Positions 1 to 12,200 of a DNA stretch of 64,000 nucleotides are shown in pieces. The notes beneath the pieces are model-generated. The model worked only from the letters and a program-made list of their open reading frames with translations. It had not been told where the DNA came from and did not search any database. The position numbers and the translations under genes were made by a program. The stretch's first letter is position 1. Each line of letters begins with the position of its first letter. The DNA lies in the NCBI GenBank assembly GCA_030867875.1, contig JAOWCC010000019.1, positions 78,458,861 through 78,522,860 of the forward strand. The letters are read 5' to 3'. The DNA comes from Actinernus sp. WN-2022 (Eukaryota > Cnidaria > Anthozoa > Actiniaria > Actinernidae).

Positions 1-7
1 ATCCACC
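1..7 (-). CDS. VIRMA: Possible start of the next VIRMA exon
   Basis: On the minus strand ATTGATTTTCAG (19-8) is an acceceptor-like sequence, and a G then completes the AG left by the previous exon. Only seven bases remain in the window, so this is a guess. Confidence 0.3.
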
Positions 8-137
8 CTGAAAATCAATCTAAGGAATAGTAACCCAGGGTTTCTAATCGAAACTAGTTTTGTATAAAAAAAGGAAACAAAATCCTATTCTGACTCCACA
101 CAACCTAGAGTTTATTTACTGGGTCCCATCTTCCTAC

Positions 138-256
138 CTTCCTTTCTTGCGCGTTGGGGAGACTGGAGGCGAAGGCACCAGGCCCTTTTCCAGCTCGGCC
201 TTTAAGTCGAAGTCTGGGCAGTACTTGGCCCGTAAGGAATCCTGGTCACTCTTAAC
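138..256 (-). CDS. VIRMA: VIRMA exon 47, last complete exon in window
   Basis: 39 codons plus two bases: YCPDFDLKAELEKGLVPSPP, then VSPTRKKG; human CCSDFDLHSELERSFLSEPS. Acceptor AG 257-258, donor GTAGGA at 137. The basic Arg/Gly-rich tail that follows in the family lies before position 1. Confidence 0.9.
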
Positions 257-3200
257 CTGGAATACCAACATTGAATGACAACCTCTCAATTAGCTAGTGT
301 TGGCTGCCGGTAAGAAAGGGCGTCTTAAGAGATATCTCTTATTTGACTCAATATGTTGTTAAAATATACTAAAGTTACGTTCACACGCTGCAACATCGAG
401 CGCAACTGATTTGAGAAGGCACACTGCATGTAACCATAGTTATTAGAGAAGAATGGTTAGGTAACCCGGCAAACTTCAAAGGGGCTAACAAAGGCGCTGC
501 GATTTAGGTTGGAAGGGGGTAATACAAAACATTGTGCACGATCATAGCTTATTAGTGTCCCCTGAACGACTGAACCCACACGTTTCTATTGGCTGATTGA
601 TTAACATATTGGAATTTCTATTGTGTTTTGTGCACGGTAATGGTCCAAAAAAGCTAACAAAGACATACAACAAAGACGCTCGCTGGGTTTCATAACCATT
701 CCACTCTATTAACTATGATAACTATGATGCAACATAGAAGGTATGGCTATACATCACAGTATTTTGATCAGCGGTGAGCAAAAATAATGACATTTCCTTG
801 GCTTAAAGCGTCACGCCATTGCCAGCCTTGTTGCAGGGCTGTTCACACAGTGCAAATTGTTGCGCACAATGTTAAAGAAGTAGAACTCGATCTTACTTCT
901 GCAATATTGCCGGCAATGTTGTGTACAATGTTAAAGAAGTAGAACTCGATCTTACTTCTGCAATATTGCCGGCAATGTTGTGTACAATGTTAAAGAAGTA
1001 GAACTCGATCTTACTTCTGCAATATTGCCGGCAATGTTGTGTACAATGTTAAAGAAGTAGAACTCGATCTTACTTCTGCAATATTGCCGGCAATGTTGTG
1101 TACAATGTTAAAGAAGTAGAACTCGATCTTACTTCTGCAATATTGCCGGCAATGTTGCGTGCAATGTTGCAGCGTGTCCATACCTAAGCTAGTCAATATA
1201 TAGTAAAGAATAGATAGTCGTTAGTTCGATTCCGACCGGAACTCAACTTCAAGGACTAATACAGTACTACGTCAACTACATTGATTAGCAGCTGCCAATT
1301 ACCAACATTGCGTTATTTTAGGAAACCAATAACATGATAAAGGGGAGGTTTTCTGAACTCAAGCTCACCATGTCTGCTTCAGGGTCGATATCCTCTGGTG
1401 GAGGAGTAGAGAACCATAGAGTCGGACTCACTCGACCGTCCTCTATATCACCTGCTATAAACGTCACCCTACTGCTAAACAGCACCTGTAGGGGGAGGGG
1501 TGCGGGAAGGTCTGGCTCCTTGTCTTCGTCTTGAAGAAAATAAACCAAAGTTAAATATTCGGCTAGTAACTCTACGGCGCTGCTTGGGATGCTCTAAATA
1601 AACAGGTCATCATTAAAACGTCTATAATTACAAATTATTGGAACTAAGGAAACGCTTTCTCTATAATATTAACTTTAAGTGGCTACACGAGAGTTACAAC
1701 CAATATCACGACATATACAGTACCAAGTAGAACGTACTAACCAAGTAGAGACCTTTAGATCCGAGTACGACTTTTGAGACTCAAAATATTTCCCTCGGAA
1801 GGACAGTAGAGATCTTCCATTTTGTTTTCAAACAATGCTAGAGACATGAAAACAATCTACTAAGAGTATTTGATTGTTCGTGTATCTTTTAAAATCATTC
1901 CTCAATTCGGGAAAGGTGTAATCTTACTCGGATTAAAAGGTCTTCCCCAGGATGGTGCGACAGCATGCCCAAGGTTTGCATCATTCGTATTCAACAAACG
2001 TTCAATAGCTAGCCATTGTTCGAAGAATCTGGGACAGTTAATATGTGACTACACAAACAAACAACTAGAGCAGACTCGTATGAGTGGGACAAACTACGGC
2101 ATGTCCGTAACCGTGCTGTCCGTAACTACGGCATATCCGTAACCGTGCTGTCCGTAACTATACGGCATGTCCGTGACCGTGCTGTCCGTAACTATACGGA
2201 ATGTCCGTAACCGTGCTGTCCGTAACTACGGCATGTCCGTAACCGTAACCATTTCAACGTCACGGTAACCGTGCTGTAGTCAGTGCTGTAGTTTGTCCCA
2301 CTCATACGAAATCTGCTCTAGGATGTGATAGAACACGGTTGACATGTGTTCAAAGTATCAGTGCCTGCTTACCAGGGTCTTTAGTGGTTTCCTCGGCTTT
2401 CTCCAGTGTTTGTTTCAGTGTTGTAATCCCCTCTAACAGCGTCTCTAGCGTCTCGTCCTCTTTGCAGCTTTCCTGCACATAACATTACTACGTTACCACT
2501 TCGGCTTCAAAACCATTAACTTTGCAGAAGGAAACTAGATCAACGAAGATCTTCGAGCATGGTAGCTTAATTTCCTTGACACAAAAGAACACAACGGTGC
2601 GGTACGACAGAAACTAAGACATTTCTGACAGACTCCATTCTTGCGATCTTTGGGACAACTGGCCTCGTTCTGATACCATTGTTACCAGACTTCTTACCGC
2701 GCGAGTATGAGGTATGAATAGGGTGCATACACAAACTGGATACGATTTGTTTATCTATTGTCTTCCTACGCGTGCCAGCTTAGCAAAGACTTACAACCGG
2801 TTTCATTTGACAGTGCTTCTATGGTTTTCGTTATATTGCATACACTATCTTCCGTCATTTTGAATTTGTTATCTGCCAGAGGCTTCGTCATTTGATCCCA
2901 TGCTCCATTGCGCCCCATGTCCCCCAGCGTGGTATCCAAAAAACGTGAATGGGTACGGTTCAGACTAACCTCGAGGCGTTTCTCCAAGGTCTTTAGTGGG
3001 TACTCTTCCTGCAAATCAGCCTTGAGGAACGTCTTCATCTGTCCAGCCGATACGGAGATCTCAGCAGTAAGTAGCAGCTCATCTGTATCGGGGCTGGTTG
3101 TATCCAGGGTGGCGGGGTTATCGACAGGAGGGTCACTAGAGTCTGCAGGTAGGGTAACCTGAGCTGCATCCTCAGGTAGAAGCAGCTGTAGTAACTCAGT

Positions 3201-6200
3201 CGTGGTGGAGAGCGTCGACAGGCTGTCTGGACCGGGTATGCCAGTTCTGTGCGTAAAAACATGGAGGTTATCGACTGAAATGTTGCGAATGTCCCGATTG
3301 AACGAGCCGCTCTTCGCAATATTCACTGATATTTATTTATTCAACACTTCATAACTTCGGTCTGACTCTCTCTCTCTCTCTCTCGCTACTACTGTTCACA
3401 GCACAATGTTCTGATACTTATAATCGCGAATTCCTTACATTACATATCAATCATCACATTGCAAGCATCACAAGCGTCTTATCTCACTTCCGTTCTGTCA
3501 ACCGCTATTCATCACGGCACATTTACATAAGACGTCAGTTCTGAACCTAAATACTTTTGACTGTATATCACGATAGAAACATTGTTAGGGTCTCCAGATA
3601 CAGAGTGACGCAACTGTCAGTGGCGGAGGGTGAGTCATCAGTGGTGGAGGTATTAGGATGGGCTTGTCGGGACCATATTTGTATAAACAATAATACTAGG
3701 AATAAAGACTGTGAAGCTATGAGGTACTAGATAACATTACACATTGTTCTATGAAACATCGCAAATACCAACTAGTCAAAACCTTCAAAATTACTTACTC
3801 AAACGAAGAGGAGAGCCGCTTCAGAAGGCGGTAGAAGACTTCTGTGTTGTTTTCAAGAGCCCTGTAGTCAACGGGGAGAATATGGATCACTGCCTAGCTA
3901 ACATGATAATCTTTCGAATGGTAAACTTTGGAGAAATGAATTAACCTACCATTCTGGTTAAAAGTGTTGGGACGCTTAGTATTTTTCTTTGGAGAAAGTG
4001 CGACTTTTCAGATTTTTTATTCCCTTCCCCCCAACTCAATGTTGATCTACGAAAAGTAAAGTCGCCTGCTCAATTACCCAATATCCCAACATTGTCTGGG
4101 GAAGGGGGGGGGGGGGGGGGGGCTATTGTGACAACGTACTTGTAGGCAATTGATCATCACAACTTTAGAAGTAGTGTGTCCCAAATACATTTGACCAGGA
4201 TTGTAGCTGTACAGCTACAGGCATGGTGTATGGGATTGAACAATGATGTTCGACTTTTTACCAGAACACGTCGAACGTTTCGTTTCATTGTTTGATCGAA
4301 AACAGAAGTTCATCCGACATCAACTTCAAAAAAAGAAACCGTTGAATGCTTGGTGTCACAACTTTATACCAATGCCTAATCGTTCAGTCGGTCTTTTGTT
4401 ACATATGACACATACCTCTTGAGATGGTAGACACCGTAGTTATGCTCCGTCAGAGTCACCATGGACCTGAGCGCCAGTAAGATGGTAGCAAATGACTGAT
4501 GAGAGGATCCCACATGATCCAGCAGCGCTGTGCAGATCACTGATAACATCTCGCTGTCGGGCAGTGTGTTAGAAAGCTAGAGGGGGAACAAAAGGACAGA
4601 TGGAAGAACAGAACACAAGCCACCTGCTTGACCTAACGGCATTCAATGGGAGTAGTAAAACTTTCAATGGTGTCATTAAAGCTTGGTTGTGGATCGAGGA
4701 ACTTGAGGCAGTCACATCTTTATGTTTAACACCGAGTAAAACACAGTAAATATAAATTTGGCAAGCGTAGTACATGCTGTTTATAGTGCCAACAAAACCT
4801 TTGAACCCACGAGACAGTAATTGTTGTAACATATAACTGTATAAACGATAAGGAATTACCAAGCAATTTAACAATGTCATGCGCTATCTCATGTCAGTGG
4901 CTGGCTGACCTCTGTATTAACTGCCTTCCCATGATGCCCTACTTACGTGTTGGTTAGTGAAGGGAGTCACGAATGACGTCAGACTGACGCTGGGATCACA
5001 CAGGGACTGGATGATTGACTGTGTGAAGAAATACCATAAAATAAATACGTCAACAGTGACTGGACTAATTCCATATTCTAATCTGATTCACACCATGCGG
5101 ACTCATCTGTCCTTTTCACTTGCTAGTAGTTCTTCTGGTTGGCTTTTACGACAAGTTTGATTTGATGTGGGTTACCTGTGGTACGCGGCTATGTATTCCC
5201 TCTCGGTCCGGTCCCTATCAACTAGACAGCGCACAAAAGGTAACCAAAAACCAAGCTTGCCCGAAAAAACACCCGGAACAGCCGCCACATCGCAACAAAA
5301 AGTTACGCGCATGCGCTTTGGGCGGGTCCAGAGCGAGCGCGTCACGCCAGCTTCCCGCGCAAGCTGAAAGAAAACATAGGCAATCATGACTGGTTTTAGG
5401 TCTGTGGAATGTTTCATCAAACAAAAACAAAATTACTTTAAAACATTGCCTAAGACTTTAACAGGTTTAAGTTTTCTGAATTCGTAACTCACTGCGAGTT
5501 TACTAAATTAGAAACGTTTACGCCCTCGGAAAAATTACCCTGCGTTATCATCGGCCAGCGGAGCATCACGTTTTGCCACGGTGTGGTCGCTAGCAGGCCA
5601 ATGGAACTTTTCGTTTCCTTTAGATCATAGCCATAAGTTTTCCAGACACAACGCACACTCTCATTGGCTGATTCAGGGTCACGTGGCAGTCATCAAAATT
5701 CAATGTTGCCCGCCACGTGATCACATCGTGACAGAAGTTGGTGTGATTGTCGCGCGCGCCACTGGCTAGCTAAAGGCGAGAAATATTTGTTGACCAAAAT
5801 GTCTAGATCTTCATCAAAAGCTGACCATTTTTCGTTGAAAGAAAGCATTCAAAATGGAACCAGCTCCAAAGAAACAATTTACATCTTTATCAAGCGCGAG
5901 AGTGAGAAATTGGTAGCTAAAAAAAGGATGCACGAAAGACACAAAACGATGCTAAAAATGCCTTAGCGATGCAGGCAGTTTTTTTGTGTTGAAAAGCAGC
6001 TTCACGAAGAGAAGGCGACAAACCTCGCTCGTATCAGGTAGGTCCTGTATTTATGCACACCTTTGTCTCTAGAAAAACTTATGTCTATATGACAAATCAC
6101 TTAATGACTGTCCCCTCGGGAATCAGTGAGTTTTGTTCCCCCTCGATCCTCGATGTTCCCCTCGACTCCGTCTCGGGATCTCAGGGAAACAAAACACACT

Positions 6201-9200
6201 GTTTCCCTCGGGGCCAGTCGTTAAGTGTTTAATGTTGTACTCACCACAATACAGTACTGAGCCCGCGATATGATCAAGGCATCGGGTTCCGACTTCAGGA
6301 GAGCCAGCATGGACGGGAGGAGGTTGGGGAAGAGCAGGTCATCATTTTTAGCAGTAAGGCTGGGAAGCACAAGAGAAGTGTTTCGTAATGGGAGAATAAG
6401 AGTTATATAAACGGGTTAAGGTAAGGACAGGCTTGTTACCTGGTCTTTAGCAGCTGCAGTAGAGAGATCTTGACAGCCGGCTGGGATGATAAGTAGGCCA
6501 ATAATGTCATGATCCGAATAGCATCCGTACTGCATGTTCTAAGGGAGGAAAACGTGGACTGCTAAAGGCTATGTCAATCAACAAATGATAAACTCTTTCG
6601 CAACGAAAGACAAACATAACTACTCAATTCCAGGTATACTGGAGAACATTTGAGAGAATTTTGATGAAGGATGGCAAAGATTCGTGTGGATAAAAAATAC
6701 TGCTTTTAAAGGAGAACTGAAGCCTAAAATCAACTTTAGCACAAAGAGTAGATCTAAACATGAAGACTCATACCAAAATTTATTTTACTGTGTTTTGCGT
6801 CAAAGGAAAGAAAATCTGCAAATCTTCCTCCCAACCGCCGCTAAGTACAGACGACTCAATTCCTGTAATCTGTGACGTACGATACGGGGAATAAATTAGT
6901 TTTGTCATATTGTTCTCGTCTTTGAATAGATGATTAACGACTCATAATTGCGCACTATTGTGCTTTCTTTGTGCTGAAGGTGTATAGTTGTTTTTCCTTG
7001 GTATGCATGACGTACGATATGGGGAAAAAAGCACTGAATTGAGTCGCCACACAAACTAGCTTTATCAGCGGAGATTAGTTTTGTCGTGTTGTTCTCGGCT
7101 TTGAATAGATGACTAACGACTCATAATTGCGCACTATTGTGCTTTCTTTGTGCTGAAGGTGTAGTAGTTTTTCCTTGGTATGCATGACGTACGATACGGG
7201 GGAAAAAAGCACCGAATTGAGCCGCCACACAAACTAGCTTTATCAGCAGAGATAAACGTCAGCTGCTACTCGCTTTCCACGGCGGTTAGCATACCTCAAT
7301 CGACTTTAGTTGATTACATACCAGTGTTTATCTTCCCCGCCGACGCAGACCAACACTAGTTTTTACAGGAACTATTTACCTATCGTATTAATCAGCGGAG
7401 AATCGGCTATTTTTCGACCTTCAAAACTTATTTCCTGTTTTTAGACGTGCACCACAAAGAAATAAAATAGCAGAACTTATTTCTCTTGAATACAAGTTTG
7501 TATAGTCGTGGGATCGATTTAGGGGTTCAGTTCTCCTTTTAGAGAAATTTAGAGCAACTTGAAATCGGTTTACTATAACCCAAATCAAGTCTCTAGAATA
7601 AGCTTTAATCTTTGCCATCCTCTATCAAAAAAGTATGAAAAGCATATCTGGACATTCACATGGTATTTGTCTTTTACTATACGACTTGGTGATTTCGAGT
7701 GCAAATATATTAATACGGGATAAAACGAGTGCAAATATGCGAGCGTATTACACGGGTCCCGCACAGGCTCAGTGTACAGGTTTATTCAACACTTAAAAGG
7801 TTTTGTAAGCACGCGAGCCAATCAAAATGGGGCTGTTTGAGTAATAGACAATCAGCTTTTAGCGCGCGAAAATAGATTTTTCAGCGCGCACCCGCCACAG
7901 ACATTTGGCTACAAAAAAGGCTGCTGTTTCTGCTCTCAACATAATTTCTTCAAACAGAGCTGTAAGGTAAGCAAAAATAAACTTGCTTGTGTATGCACCA
8001 AAATCCAGACGATTCTTTGTTAACCATTTAGCTAAAAAAACATTTCTTGACTAATGAATTTACGCCAGAAAAGACGTGCATGTTTTGAATCAGAATGAGA
8101 CTTGACACTAATTTGTTTTGCTATGGCAACCCTGAAATTGCACTGAATTTCTCAAACTCATTAATAATTCATGATCTGATTGGCCTGCAACCACAATCTC
8201 TATTCTGGTCAGTGGATGAGTTTGGAAACCCAATGAAATACCAGTTGAAAATCACTAGTGTTTGGAACATATTTTCATTACTAGTGATGAAACTGTTCTT
8301 AATCTATATATTCATGAACCACTAACTACTTATATACTGATAAACTAAAAGTAAGAAGTGAAGAAGTAAAGAACGACATAGAAAGAAAAAGTGTGCCTCC
8401 ACTGGAGTTCGAACCTAGACCCTTCTCGCTGATTGTACTAACTCTTTGCCACTACACTACTGGTACGCTAGTTGAAATCACTGCTAGCAAAAAGAATAAT
8501 AAGCCATCTATGGAATAATTATATACAACAATCAAACAGTAAACAAGACTTGCTAATGATGTTTGAAAAGAAAGGTATGTAAATGTTCGGTTTAGCCATT
8601 CGCACGAGAAGTCATTTCAAACACTCATTGTTCGTGTTTCATCAGGGGATTCCAAATATTTCGAAAACAATGAAACCCTCCAAGCTAAGCCTCTCGGGTT
8701 TCGTAAGTTTTCTCAATATTTGGAACCCCTGATAAAACACTACAATGTGTGTTTGAAATAGTATTTCAACCTTCTGCAGTGAATTACAACTTTGCCCTGA
8801 ATTAACCGGAAATTGGGCTGCTTTCAGCGAATCAGATTCGAGAAATTTTGTTGAATGTATGATTAACAAAAGAATCTCTACTGGTAGAGCGGATTTCAAT
8901 TGAGTGTCGGAAGTGTTTTGGTTTTGCGTTTACTAAGCTCTCCTATTGGCTGAGAAAGTAAACCAACCAATCAGAATCCAAAGTAAAACCAAATGCAAAT
9001 TGGTTTTACCTTTGCTTTGGTTTGTCTCACAGGGAAGCCATTTATGAGTTACTTGTGATTACTCGCTCCTATGATTGGCTGGCTGTGGGTAATTTGTGTT
9101 TGGTTTTACTACACTCAACTGAAAACCGCTCTAAGGTGTTCAAAGTGGATTACTTACTTCTTCTCTTCATCGCTAGCACTCGACTTCGACAGCTCAACAT

Positions 9201-12200
9201 CCAGCACCTCTAGCAGGGTTCTACAAACATTTGAAAAGTAATACAAAATGTAATAACAACTGATTTCCTGGTGCTACTATACAGTGCAAACAGAACATAA
9301 TCTAACAACTGGGAATCCTGTGCTATCTGCCACAGGAAGCCCAGTATCTAAGGGTCGAGTCTATTAAATATTCTATACCGAAACAAGCCATGATAGTCAC
9401 TCATGCTCTACCTGACAATGTTGAATGCCGTCGGTGCAGAGAGGTCTGACAGCTGTGAACAAACCCGACGTAAGACCTGCTGGAGATTGTGACACGCTGA
9501 GCCTAACAAACAGAGTGGGATTCAAAGTTACTTACACAAAGTCATGTTCATTATGTCGAAGCACAGAATCCTTAATTTCTGTTTACCATACATAAGGTAA
9601 GGGAAAATGTGTACGGCTTTTACGATTTCAACTGGTAGTGTATGTTCTCTGTGTATACCTGCCAAAGACTTGAGAATTCCTTGCAAGTCCGAGCTGAGAG
9701 GATTGAGGTGTGCACTCCACAGTAGCCTGTGATTCATGGCTTGGTTGGTGTCCTCTTGGGGTAACTCCTGACAAACATTACAAGTGTGTTTACTGATGCT
9801 AGAAATGTTGTCACTGAGGGTGCTGTTTATCAGTACTTTTAAATTTAAACAGGCCTCTATTTTGCAAGGCCACTACAGGGTTCATGCATCTTAATTGTAT
9901 CTCATTTCCGTGCGGAAAAGGTCGTACGATAACAATGGTATCAGAGCGAGGCCAGTTGTCCCACCTATAGCGATACTTACTGTGACGTCACACAGGCCAG
10001 TCACGCCACATTTGTTGCTTTCTGTGGTTGGCAGAAACGAAGCGTGAACCCAGTCAGATGCTTATAAAATATCACAGGTCGGTGCTTATTCATCGCCAAA
10101 TTACTTTCTTGTTCTTCCAAAATGCAAGCAAGCCCTTTCATCGAAGCTTATATGCTCTTAACTTATAAGTCTTATAAAGGAATTAAGATTTGGAATCAGA
10201 ATTGAGACTTTAGATGTATTTTGTGAGGCCTAAATCGCTAGTTCCCATACAAGTCATACAAACACATGGTTTTTTTTGCCAACCACATTATATATGCAAA
10301 TATATAAATGACGTCAGTGTTTACAAACAGTAAGTATCGCTATACTACTCACCTCCAGTGTATGCATGGGGAGAGGTACTGGTAGTAGTTCAGACAGTAA
10401 GACCAAACCACCGAGGAATGCCTGGGAAAAACAAACATATAAAAATGACTACAACTCACAGGATGAAATATTTTTGCTTTCCAGATAATATTTAGTCTCC
10501 TTCGCAGCCGTTATTTGTGTCGTCACGCAACGCTTCTCCCCATTAACGGCTGCTTAAACCCGAACAACATTCCTTTCCCTTTGTTGCGACTGCAGCAATC
10601 AGACGGTTAACTTTGTTTTCATTAGACCAATCACGAGACAGTAAATTAATCATGACGTATTTCCCCGCGTGAAAATCAATGGCAGCTGTTTCCCCTGTCT
10701 CTTTTTGTAAATAATCCATAATGACATTGTGGTTTTGCCTTTAAGTTTGCCAATGGATGAAACTCCCTAAAGAAAAAGTTGCAAGTGGTTCTAAGTGCTT
10801 CATTTGTTCGTCACCTGCTCTCAAGAAAAACAATTTTGGCTGGAATTCAATCTTCGCTGGATCTGGATGTAGACATCGCTACTTTCAGCGCCCCGACGGT
10901 TACCGTACCTCGATTTCCATTGGCCGAGAAAAATGAGACAGCAAACATTGTAGATTTCAGATTGTTCATTTCCTATTGTTAACCGGCAATTCGACAAGAG
11001 AACGCGGCGAAGCAAGGAAAATAAAATAAATTCGCTTCTTCGAGGGTAAACATCAAAACCTTCTATAGGATAAATTAAGATAGATTTATTGAACGGTAAT
11101 TTCAAGGCCTTCTGTGCAGTTCAGCAAAATAACAAGAGGACAAAGCCGGAATTTTGAAACCGAAACCGTGTCAATATTTTGAATCAATATAAATCTTCAC
11201 TTCGCCAGCAATGAGCGAAGGCGCCAAAAAAATAAGACGAGCTACGATTGGTCAATTTCCGAGCAAAGAATTTGGCGCGATTGACTTCTGATTATGAAAG
11301 CCACGCTGTGAATGGTTAAATCTGGGGAAAGGAATGTTGTTCGGGTTTAAGCAGCCGTTAGTGGGGGGAGAAGCGTTGCGTGACGACACAAATAACGGCT
11401 GCGAAGGAGACTAGATAATATTTAACATTCAAATCTATGTCATTTTGCCGTTCGTCTTATTAGCCATTTCGTAAACTGATAAAGGATTGGGACGAGTGTG
11501 TAAATTTGATCGAATTCAAAAATAATTTTGGAAAACTTCAAAATGAATCCCACCATACGAATAATCACATCGAAATCGGTATGGTTACCGAGTTTGAAGA
11601 TGTTATAATAAATAAGAACTGAATAGCAAGCTTTTGACAATCACAAAAATAAGAGAGTTCAGTATGGTGTGAGGGACGGCCATCCACCCAACCCATACGA
11701 GCTCTCTTATTTTGCTGATATTTGAAAGCCTGCCACCTCTTTAACATTGACCAAAACGTCTCCAAACTCAGTCAACTCGCTAATGTTTATATTTCTTGTG
11801 GTTGGTTAATGTTTTTAATTCAAAGTAAATTATATACTCGGTCCCAGTCTTTTATCAGTTTACGAAATGGCTAATAGTGCAGAGTTCCTAAGGAATGGAA
11901 TCGCTCACTCATTCTGATTGGCTAAAAATACATAGATTAGCAGTGGTTTTAAAATTTAAAAAATTACAGCAATTGAGTGACGACGGTTGTTTAGTGTAGT
12001 GGTTGCGACGTTTGCCTTACGAGTTAGTAGGAGGAGCGGGTTTCGAGTTCCAGAAAATCTCTCAAATCTTTTTACCTCACCATTTTCTTGAGAGGTTTTT
12101 CTTGAGAACACTAGCTCTAGGTGGGTAAAATCTTGTTTACTGACCGGTTAGGTTTTTTTTATGGTTCAGGGTAGGGATTTAGTTAGTTTATAGTCATTTT

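Larger units (their letters stand above)
2473..4946. other. Introns around exons 44-42: little structure
   Basis: The introns at 2473-2969, 3247-3798, 3862-4415 and 4577-4946 contain a (TC)n tract at 3366-3386 and a run of 19 G at 4104-4122. I see no other gene or clear transposon in them. Confidence 0.6.

Noticed and set aside
3247..3325. An earlier start for VIRMA exon 44
   Set aside because: The AG at 3326-3327 and the one near 3284 give the wrong phase; only 3247-3248 fits.
11995..12062. True tRNA genes here and at 8388-8475, 24500, 32730, 37250 and 44650
   Set aside because: A- and B-boxes are present but acceptor stems and clean cloverleafs are not; repeated bodies mark them as SINEs.
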